Below, piece after piece: positions 1-4,728 of a stretch of 5,964 bases of DNA. A program made the translations under genes and the position numbers. The stretch spans positions 1 to 5,964 of the forward strand of contig DATJMJ010000119.1 of NCBI GenBank assembly GCA_035508795.1, given 5' to 3'. This DNA comes from DATJMJ01 sp035508795 (GTDB lineage Bacteria; Actinomycetota; Acidimicrobiia; Acidimicrobiales; Palsa-688). The notes under the pieces were generated by a model, which was not told where the DNA came from, did not search any database, and worked only from the letters and a program-made list of their open reading frames with translations. Numbering within the stretch: the first letter of the stretch is position 1; each line of letters starts with the position of its first letter.

Positions 1-2
1 CG

Positions 3-905
3 GCCCGGGCCATATCGGTCACTGCCGGCGTCCCGTTGTGGAGCACTTTCGCCAGCCCGGGCACGGCCCCGCGCCTGCCCGTCCCTCACTTCAACGTCGT
101 CAACGGCGGCGTGCACGCCCCGAACGAGCTGGATTTCCAGGAGTTCATGCTCGCCCCGCTCGGTGCCCCGAGCGAAGCGGAGGCCGTGCGGGCTGGGGCC
201 GAGGTCTACGCGGCACTGAAGCGCCGGCTCTCGGCCAAAGGCTTGTCCACTGGGCTTGGCGACGAAGGCGGCTTCGCTCCCGAGATCGCGGTGCCCGAGG
301 ACGTGCTCGGCGTGCTCGTCGGCTCGATCCAAGACGCGGGCTATGAGCCCAGCCGCAAAGGCGTGGCGATCGCCATCGACCCCGCGTCGAGCGAGTTCTA
401 CAGGGAAGGCAAGTACCACGTGGCGGGCGAGGCGCTCTCGAGCGAGGAGATGATCGAGCGCTACGAAAAGATCGTCGAGCGCTACCCGGTATGGCTGCTG
501 GAGGACGGCTTGGCCGAGTCCGACTGGGACGGCTGGGAGCGGCTAACCGCGCGCCTGGGCGACCGGTTAGAGCTCGTCGGCGACGACATCTTGTGCACGA
601 ACCCCAAGATCATCAAAGAAGCTGTAGCGCGCAAGGTCGGGAACGCCTCGCTCATCAAGGTGAACCAGATCGGCACGGTCACCGAGGCCTTGGAGGCCAT
701 GAAGATCTGCCGCGAGTCCGGCTGGGGCCAGTTCGTGTCGCACCGTTCGGGGGAAACCGAGGACTCCTTTATCGCCGACCTTGCGGTGGGCACCGGCTGC
801 GGCCACATGAAGACCGGCGCGCCGGCACGTGGCGAAAGAGTGGCCAAGTACAACCGGCTGGTCGAGATCGAGGACACCGAGCACCTGCCCTACGGCCTTC
901 CCTGA
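3..905 (+). CDS. eno: Enolase (phosphopyruvate hydratase), 5' end cut by window edge
   Basis: Enolase converts 2-phosphoglycerate to phosphoenolpyruvate in glycolysis, a Mg2+-dependent cytosolic reaction. The reading frame is open to the window edge, so the TTG at 36 is internal and not the start; roughly the first third of a usual ~425-residue enolase is missing. Counting residues from 36, I see NVVNGGVHA with His27 (yeast H159), QEF with Glu36 (E168), GDEGGFAP with Glu77 (E211), AIDPASSEFY with metal ligand Asp115 (D246), LLEDGL with Glu156 (E295), GDD with Asp183 (D320), LIKVNQIG with the catalytic Lys208 (K345), SHRSGETED with His236-Arg237-Ser238, and MKTGAPARGER with Lys259 (K396). All are intact, so the protein should be active if its N-terminus is normal. 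The HAPNELDFQEF form differs from the commoner HADN form; I read this as a lineage variant. No convincing terminator follows, and 905-1015 holds no gene I can support. Confidence 0.97.
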   Translation, partial: ARAISVTAGVPLWSTFASPGTAPRLPVPHFNVVNGGVHAPNELDFQEFMLAPLGAPSEAEAVRAGAEVYAALKRRLSAKGLSTGLGDEGGFAPEIAVPEDVLGVLVGSIQDAGYEPSRKGVAIAIDPASSEFYREGKYHVAGEALSSEEMIERYEKIVERYPVWLLEDGLAESDWDGWERLTARLGDRLELVGDDILCTNPKIIKEAVARKVGNASLIKVNQIGTVTEALEAMKICRESGWGQFVSHRSGETEDSFIADLAVGTGCGHMKTGAPARGERVAKYNRLVEIEDTEHLPYGLP

Positions 906-1014
906 CCCAGTGACGTCCGGTGGCGGCTCGTACCGAGAAAATGGTTAAGGTCGGGGCTCCCAAGGTTGGTCAATCGCGGAAGGGGGGCCACCCGCGGTAC
1001 CAAGAGGGCGGGTT

Positions 1015-1215
1015 CCTGACATCGAGCTCAGCAGGGTCCGAGCCACCTTCGAAGAAACGACCGGCCAAAGCCTCCTCGTTATGAGCGAGACGTTCAGCTC
1101 GACGACGCTCACTGACTCCCGCTTCATTGGCCAGAAGGTGCTGCAACAGGTGAACGAGCTCGGGACACTGTGCGTCTATGTCACCTTTGTCGACGAGCTC
1201 GCGTCTTTGAACGAC
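1015..1215 (+). pseudogene. MutS-like ATPase copy A, C-terminal fragment (Walker B region only)
   Basis: The translation matches the late ATPase domain of MutS-family proteins: SLLVMSETFSSTTL (Walker B and following signature-like stretch, about 1063-1107), then RFIGQKVLQQVNELG and CVYVTFVDELASLN. MutS-family ATPases are dimeric ABC-type enzymes linked to mismatch recognition or related DNA transactions. Homology starts at about 1018, upstream of the only ATG (1081). Between the stop at 946-948 and that ATG there is no in-frame start, so the 5' end with Walker A and all the DNA-binding and lever domains is gone. At about 1207-1222 the frame passes without a stop into a sequence belonging to the middle of a second MutS-like protein (see the next entry), so the true C-terminus is also missing. 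I infer a deletion between two tandem mutS-like paralogues. It is very unlikely to be functional. The exact MutS subfamily cannot be fixed from this fragment. Confidence 0.82.
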
Positions 1216-1750
1216 GACCGTGAGCTCTACGACGTCTGCCTCGTGTTGCGCAAACGCGGGCGTGGCGCCGGCAAGGATGTGGAGGCCGGTGGGAAGTTGC
1301 CGCTCATGATGACCGGCGCAAACCAGGGCGGGAAGTCGACGCTTCTCCGTGCATTGGGACTGGCCCAGTTGATGTTGCAAAGCGGGATGTTCGTCCCCGC
1401 GCTCAGCTTTCGCGCCAATGTCTGTGACGGGGTGTTCACTCGTTTCAAGCGGGAAGAGGACGCCACCATGACGAGCGAAGACGGACGCGCAGGTAAAGGT
1501 CGTGTTCGTCACGCACCTCTTCGAGTTGGCTCGACGCCTTTGGACAGAACGGTCTCGAGCTTGCCTGTTCCTACGTGCTGAGCGGCTGGCTGATGTGACG
1601 CGCACCTTCCGCCTGGTCGAGGGCGAACCGCTCCCCACGAGCTACGGGGAGGACGCCTATTGGCAGGTTTTCGGGCCGGTCCCAGCAGCCCTGTCGGGAC
1701 CGCCACGAGCGGGGCCTCGGAGACTCAACGAGATCCGAGTGAGGTCGTGA
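1216..1750 (+). pseudogene. MutS-like ATPase copy B, fragment with Walker A, internal deletion and frame change
   Basis: The part in the upstream frame carries RELYDVCLVLRKRGRGAG, a perfect MutS-type Walker A, TGANQGGKST, at 1312-1341, then LGLAQLMLQSGMFVPA and FKREEDATMTS (to about 1476). In an intact member, TSG would lead through about 50 more residues including Walker B. Here the sequence jumps, and the family resumes one frame over at 1478 with KVVFVTHLFELARRL, FLRAERLAD and RTFRLVEGEPLPTSYGED, ending near 1675. The first frame runs into unrelated residues and stops at 1579-1581; the second stops at TGA 1748-1750. Walker B, needed for ATP hydrolysis, is therefore absent, and so is the whole N-terminal half. 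Homology on both sides of the jump shows a deletion of roughly 50-60 codons that also changed the frame. The terminal TGA overlaps the GTG start of the MFS gene, suggesting the intact ancestor was translationally coupled to it. Confidence 0.85.
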
Positions 1751-2982
1751 GCGAGCTCACACCAGGCGCAAAGGGCCGCACTGCACCGGCGTCGGGAGGC
1801 AAGCCGAAGGCGTCGCCGGCTCTCCGGTTCGTGCTCATGGTCGGCGTGATGAGCCTGTTCGCGGACCTCACCTACGAGGGCTCGCGCAGCATCGTCGGGC
1901 CCTATCTGGGGCTTCTCGGGGCGGGCGCCTTTGCTATAAGCGTCGTCACCGGCTTGGGCGAGTTCCTCGGTTACGCCCTCCGGCTCGTGTCTGGCCGCAG
2001 CGCCGACCGTACGGGCCTTTACTGGCCCATCGCGATAGGCGGCTACATCCTCCAGATGACGGTCGTGCCCTTGCTGGCCCTGGCGGGCAGCTGGCAGATT
2101 GCTGCGCTCTTGGTAGTGCTCGAACGTGTCGGCAAGGCCACGCGGAACCCGCCTCGTGACGCGATGCTGTCACACGCGGCCAAGCAGATGGGCTACGGCT
2201 GGGGCTTCGGGGTCCACGAGGCACTCGACCAGTTGGGTGCCCTCATCGGCCCGCTCGTGCTGGCACTGGTCCTTTCCCTCAAGCACAATGACTACAAGCT
2301 TGCCTTCGCTTCACTAGGACTGCCCGCGGGGGTCATGTTGGCGCTCTTGGCGGTGGCGCGCCTCGTGTACCCCCGGCCACAGGATCTTGAGCCGCCCACC
2401 ACACACGTGACTACGACGGGCTTGCCGCGAGTGTTCTGGATCTACTTGGCTGGCGCTGCCTTGGCAGGAGCGGGCTTTGCGGACTACCCCCTGATCGCCT
2501 ACCACCTGCAGCGAGCTTCCGTGGTGAGCAGCACAGCAGTTCCCGTCTTCTACGCCATCGCAATGGCCGTCAGCGGGTTGGGTTCGCTGGCTTTCGGGCG
2601 GCTGTTCGACCGCGCCGGCATCGGAGTGCTCGTTCCTCTCACGGTCGTCGGCGCCGCGTATGCGCCGTTGGCCTTCTTCGGGGGGTTCTGGGTGGCGCTG
2701 GTCGGGGTGGCGGTCTGGGGGCTCGGGATGGGGGTCCAGGAGTCCATCATGTCGGCGGCCGTCGCGCCTATGGTCTCCCCAGACCGGCGCTCTTCTGCGT
2801 ACGGCCTCTTCACCGGCGTCTATGGCATAGCCTGGTTCGCCGGGAGCGTAGTGATCGGGGCGCTCTACAACCTCTCGTTTGCAGCGCTGGTGGCCTTCTC
2901 CATCGTCGCCGAATTGGCCGCGGTCCCATTCATCTTGGTGGTCCGAGCCGAAGCCGGGCATACCGGCAGGACGCGGACTTGA
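1747..2982 (+). CDS. MFS family transporter, substrate unknown
   Basis: This is a 411-residue integral membrane protein of the major facilitator superfamily, a proton- or gradient-coupled transporter of the inner membrane. Hydrophobic segments alternate along its length, consistent with about 11-12 membrane helices. A motif-A-like loop, VSGRSADRTG, lies near residues 81-90 (usual place between helices 2 and 3), with the echo FGRLFDRAG near 283-291 in the C-terminal half. The conserved stretch SLFADLTYEGSRS (36-48) and the charged segment ERVGKATRNPPRDAM (126-140) resemble a group of uncharacterised bacterial and archaeal MFS proteins; no substrate should be assigned. I chose GTG 1747 because it overlaps the preceding TGA as GTGA and leaves a short polar N-terminus before helix 1. 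A longer frame from TTG 1660 would extend into MutS-derived sequence and is unlikely. Two nucleotides upstream lies GAGG (1741-1744), a close-spaced possible ribosome binding site. The gene looks intact. Confidence 0.92.
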   Translation: MSELTPGAKGRTAPASGGKPKASPALRFVLMVGVMSLFADLTYEGSRSIVGPYLGLLGAGAFAISVVTGLGEFLGYALRLVSGRSADRTGLYWPIAIGGYILQMTVVPLLALAGSWQIAALLVVLERVGKATRNPPRDAMLSHAAKQMGYGWGFGVHEALDQLGALIGPLVLALVLSLKHNDYKLAFASLGLPAGVMLALLAVARLVYPRPQDLEPPTTHVTTTGLPRVFWIYLAGAALAGAGFADYPLIAYHLQRASVVSSTAVPVFYAIAMAVSGLGSLAFGRLFDRAGIGVLVPLTVVGAAYAPLAFFGGFWVALVGVAVWGLGMGVQESIMSAAVAPMVSPDRRSSAYGLFTGVYGIAWFAGSVVIGALYNLSFAALVAFSIVAELAAVPFILVVRAEAGHTGRTRT

Positions 2983-3312
2983 GCAGACTTCCTGAGATTG
3001 CCGCTATCGGTACGGGAGACAGATGACCACAGCTGACAACGCTTCAGGTTCACCCTTGAAGTTCTTCGCAGGTCTGCTCCGGGGTACGGGGGCGAACCTG
3101 ACGCTCCAGCCGCCTTGTGGTTGCTTGGCGACCCATCTATCACCACTCTCGAGGAAGTTTCACCCGTTGTTGCACGTCTCGCACGAGGCATCGCTAAGCG
3201 TCAGCACGTCGCCCACCAGCTGCTTGAGGTCATCGTCGCCACGGCTGTCACACCCTGTACCACCATCACCCACAGTGTGTACCGAAGCGACGTTCGGAGC
3301 CGGTCTGACTGT
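2983..3312 (+). other. Unassigned intergenic stretch, possible unrecognised relic
   Basis: No gene is supported here. An ATG at 3023 has GGGAG about five bases upstream, but its product is rich in Ser, Pro and Cys with no recognisable motif. The frame one base earlier (open from 3040 past 3300) reads more like protein, for example LWLLGDPSITTLEEVSPVV and ARLARGIAKRQHVAHQLLEV, with helical character, but I do not recognise a family and it has no convincing start. It may be a degraded gene. No terminator hairpin with a T-run is seen after the MFS stop. Confidence 0.3.
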
Positions 3313-3530
3313 CGCCCGCCGGCTGACCTTCTCCAGGTGGCACCTGAAGTTCTTGGGGTCGAACGGGGCCACACCGGCGTCGTGAAGACGAGCGCGGTGC
3401 TAGCCCAGCCAGGTCCTGCGGCCAGGCGCTGGACAGCCTGGGCGGCGCGGTGGCGCCGGAGGGCGTCCCCGGCTTGGGGAGGTAGGGCCAGGGTACGCCA
3501 TCAACCACTGCAGGCAGTTCGGCCAAACCC
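3313..3530 (-). pseudogene. Tyrosine site-specific integrase fragment, decayed
   Basis: On the minus strand the frame ending at 3369 reads WRTLALPPQAGDALRRHRAA, then QAVQRLAAGPGW and ALVFTTPV. The next frame, from 3372, continues PFDPKNFRCHLEKVSRRA. Joined, this is the run typical of actinobacterial phage or ICE tyrosine integrases between catalytic Arg I and the HxLR box: RTLALP, a helix with HRAAQ, VFTTPVGTPxDPxNF, then a helix ending in RRA. Where the family normally has two codons between TTPV and P, five bases are present instead of six, so a single-base loss explains the frame change. A TGA at 3501-3503 interrupts the frame just before WRT. Homology fades past 3313, so the HxLRH box and the nucleophilic Tyr are missing, and I see no N-terminal domain upstream. 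Such integrases insert elements at tRNA genes, and a broken tRNA-Thr lies 120-150 bp away. Confidence 0.68.
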
Positions 3531-3646
3531 AACCCTGAGTTGGCTCCCGGAGCCTCATCCGCCAGACTGCGTTCGCCCGGGGCTACCTGCCAGACCATGG
3601 TACGCTGACGCCGGTCACGAACGAAGTCCCAGCTCATGGCATACAT

Positions 3647-3684
3647 GCCCGAGTAGCTCAGTCGGTAGAGCGACGCACTCGTAA
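3647..3684 (+). pseudogene. tRNA-Thr (CGT) 5' half, truncated after the anticodon loop
   Basis: Bases 3647-3653 GCCCGAG form the 5' acceptor strand, TA positions 8-9, GCTC/GAGC a perfect D-stem (3656-3659 with 3668-3671), AGTCGGTA the D-loop, G26, ACGCA the 5' anticodon stem (3673-3677), and CTCGTAA the loop with anticodon CGT at 3680-3682 (reads ACG, threonine). The following bases AGTTG do not pair with ACGCA, and no T-psi-C arm or 3' acceptor strand CTCGGGC follows in the window. The gene is thus cut exactly after position 38 and cannot give a mature tRNA. Anticodon loops are a known crossover place for tyrosine integrases, so this is best read as an attachment-site remnant. A weak resemblance of GGTCGTCG at 3694-3701 to a tRNA 3' half is not enough to call one. 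Confidence 0.82.
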
Positions 3685-3741
3685 AGTTGTCGGGGTCGTC
3701 GCTACAAACGGCAACATTTGGCTTGAGCTGGGATTTTCCGG

Positions 3742-3759
3742 TCTGGAAATCTCTCCAGA
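3742..3759. repeat. Inverted repeat TCTGGA-N6-TCCAGA
   Basis: Perfect 6-bp arms with a 6-base loop (AATCTC). An overlapping arrangement, TTTCC-GGTCT-GGAAA, shares the left arm. It lies 58 bp after the tRNA half, within the AT-richer segment, and could be a recombinase or regulator binding site; no T-run follows, so it is not a terminator. Confidence 0.5.
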
Positions 3760-3790
3760 AACGGCCTGTGGGAGGTATTTGGCCGCAGTT

Positions 3791-3814
3791 GTCTCCCAAA
3801 AAGTCTCCCAAAAG
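3791..3814. repeat. Tandem 12-bp direct repeat, GTCTCCCAAAAA / GTCTCCCAAAAG
   Basis: Two adjacent copies match at 11 of 12 bases, about 107 bp beyond the end of the tRNA half. Short direct repeats near an attachment core are typical of arm-type sites for tyrosine integrases, so this is a candidate arm site. It could equally be a repeat within a lost integrase gene, since it encodes LLGDFLGD on the minus strand. Confidence 0.55.
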
Positions 3815-3886
3815 AGCTTCCCCCAGGAAGCGATCTAGGGCATTGCACCTCTGATCGCCGGCTTGATCGTTTGTATCGTTGGGTGA

Positions 3887-4144
3887 GGTGGGAGGCAGGC
3901 CGGGCGCATCACTCGTTCGGCCGGGGCCCTGGTCCGTCTGGCCGAGGTCTTGAACGTGCCGATCGACCACCTGCTCGTCGACGGCGTCCCCCGCCGGCCC
4001 CTGCACTCGGGCGAGGACGTGCTCGGCGACCGCATCGCTTCACTGGGCGAGCTCAGCGACGAAGACCTCAAAATGGTGCTCAGCTTCATCGATGTCCTCG
4101 TCACCAAGAGCCGCCTCAAAGCCCCCGCCGGCGGAGTCAGCTGA
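3887..4144 (+). pseudogene. XRE-family (HTH_3) regulator, N-terminally truncated
   Basis: The open frame after TGA 3884-3886 reads GRITRSAGALVRLAEVLNVP, which fits the last helices of a lambda-repressor-like HTH domain, followed by IDHLLVDGVPRRPLHSG and the helical tail DRIASLGELSDEDLKMVL, ending at TGA 4142-4144. XRE regulators with this LVDGVPRRPL linker normally begin with about 40 further residues containing the recognition helix; none is found in any plus-strand frame upstream. Homology begins at about 3902. In-frame TTG 3950 or GTG 3956 could start a short protein, but it would lack DNA binding. I therefore call a 5'-truncated remnant, probably cut when the neighbouring element was lost. 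XRE regulators of this kind commonly sit beside integrases in mobile elements. A shortened tail protein that dimerises with a partner cannot be excluded. Confidence 0.65.
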
Positions 4145-4476
4145 GCCTGCGAGGCCCAGGGCCACGCGAGGGAGCTTGAGGTACAATTGGGTTGCTCATC
4201 GCAGTAGCGGTGGGAAGTACACCCGGCGTGCTCCCCGGACGAGGAGTAGCCGGGTGTTGCGCGTCAGGGGCCGATGTCCCTGGAGGGCGACGCGGCCTCG
4301 GGTTGGGGACAAATATCCAAGGGGAAACGGATTCTTGTATGCGTCATCGCTGTTTGGGCCCAGTTCTGCGCAACGACTGGCCACACACCGCCAAGTCCTC
4401 CCCCGAAGGTCCGCCGATAGCAACGCCGACGCGAGATCAAAGGCGAAACCCGAATCGGCCGCCGCGATCGTTCCCC
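4145..4476. other. Intergenic stretch without a supported gene
   Basis: It contains the hairpin at 4220-4256 and a good sigma70-like -10 box, TACAAT (4182-4187), that lacks a convincing -35 box. An ATG at 4339, with AAGGGGA some 12-14 bases upstream, lies in the frame of the small ORF at 4477, but the residues between look low in information (many Pro and Arg). Two long overlapping open frames here are most likely products of the high GC content. Confidence 0.4.
4220..4256. other. Strong GC-rich hairpin, CACCCGGC / GCCGGGTG
   Basis: The outer arms (4220-4227 and 4249-4256) are perfect 8-bp complements. An inner CTCC/GGAG stem (4231-4234 with 4243-4246) stacks inside, with small internal loops of 3 and 2 bases and an 8-base apical loop. 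It lies 76 bp after the XRE stop. No T-run follows on either strand, so it is not a classical intrinsic terminator; it could be an RNA structure or a protein site. Confidence 0.6.
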
Positions 4477-4614
4477 ATGACCGCTACTCCGCCGACAATG
4501 GAGGGATACCTAGCATGGCAGAGGACGCAGTTGACACCTGCGGAGGTCGCGGCGATCTTCGCGGCGGGCGCTATAGGAGCCGTAGGGGTTTGTGGTTGTG
4601 GTCGTAGTCTCTGA
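4477..4614 (+). CDS. Possible small hydrophobic peptide, 45 aa
   Basis: I do not recognise this gene. ATG 4477 opens a 45-residue frame: MTATPPTMEGYLAWQRTQL, then TPAEVAAIFAAGAIGAVGV and the end CGCGRSL. The first part is polar with an aromatic stretch. The second is an 18-19 residue hydrophobic segment rich in Ala and Gly, long enough to span a membrane, followed by Cys-Gly-Cys-Gly and a basic end. There is no clear ribosome binding site before this ATG or before the alternative ATG 4498; a longer form from ATG 4339 has a weak, distant one. It sits alone, with no modification or export genes in view. It could be a small membrane protein, a toxin-like or peptide precursor, or chance. Confidence 0.3.
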   Translation: MTATPPTMEGYLAWQRTQLTPAEVAAIFAAGAIGAVGVCGCGRSL

Positions 4615-4717
4615 TGCGTGAGAGTCGAAGGCTCAGGTCTTGGGCGTCGCCAGACACATGTGGACGGCAAGGGCACAAGTGAGGGCGGAGCCTGGCGCTT
4701 AGGCTTGTGCGAAACTT

Positions 4718-4723
4718 AGGAGA
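4718..4723 (+). promoter_or_regulatory. Ribosome binding site AGGAGA for the Sel1-repeat gene
   Basis: AGGAGA lies five bases before GTG 4729. It decides the start in favour of this GTG: the ATG at 4724 is out of frame and too close. The 4615-4728 leader shows no convincing -35/-10 pair or hairpin. Confidence 0.8.
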
Positions 4724-4728
4724 ATGCA

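Larger units (their letters stand above)
3685..3886. other. AT-richer attachment-like segment with repeats; no clear gene
   Basis: This segment drops to about 52% GC (31 of 60 at 3721-3780) from about 67% in the chromosomal genes. It holds a tandem 12-bp repeat (3791-3814) and an inverted repeat (3742-3759). On the minus strand one frame is open through the whole segment and across the tRNA half; it includes ALDRFLGEALLGDFLGDN and SDDPDNFTSASLYRLSYSG. Integrase genes often end by reading antisense through a tRNA like this, so it may be the tail of a second integrase. No catalytic region is present to prove it. Confidence 0.4.

Noticed and set aside
36..905. Enolase starting at TTG 36
   Set aside because: The frame is open to the window edge and enolase-like residues precede position 36, so this is an internal codon.
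990..1013. ACCCGC/GCGGGT inverted repeat as terminator of eno
   Set aside because: The arms are only six bases with a 12-base loop and no T-run; chance is likely in DNA this GC-rich.
1660..1746. Longer MFS protein starting at TTG 1660
   Set aside because: The extra residues overlap the MutS C-terminal reading in another frame and look unlike a transporter N-terminus; GTG 1747 with the GTGA overlap is better.
3685..3725. Intact tRNA with a divergent 3' half (GGTCGTCG resembles the T-arm)
   Set aside because: The anticodon stem and acceptor stem cannot form with the sequence present, so resemblance of eight bases is not enough.
3676..3916. CACTCGT at 3676-3682 and 3910-3916 as a pair of attachment cores
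   Set aside because: Only seven bases match and the flanks differ; this is too short to support a 234-bp excision footprint.
3266..4006. A 246-residue minus-strand protein spanning the integrase scrap, tRNA half and AT-rich segment
   Set aside because: It crosses unrelated elements and includes the wrong frame of the integrase fragment; it is open by base composition rather than as one gene.
4531..4559. Promoter with TTGACA at 4531-4536
   Set aside because: The hexamer at 17-base spacing (GATCTT) matches only three of six consensus positions, and it lies within the small ORF.
4092..4607. 171-codon plus-strand open frame across the XRE end and the intergenic region
   Set aside because: It begins inside the XRE reading frame, is full of Arg, Ser and Pro, and has no recognisable motif; a high-GC shadow frame.
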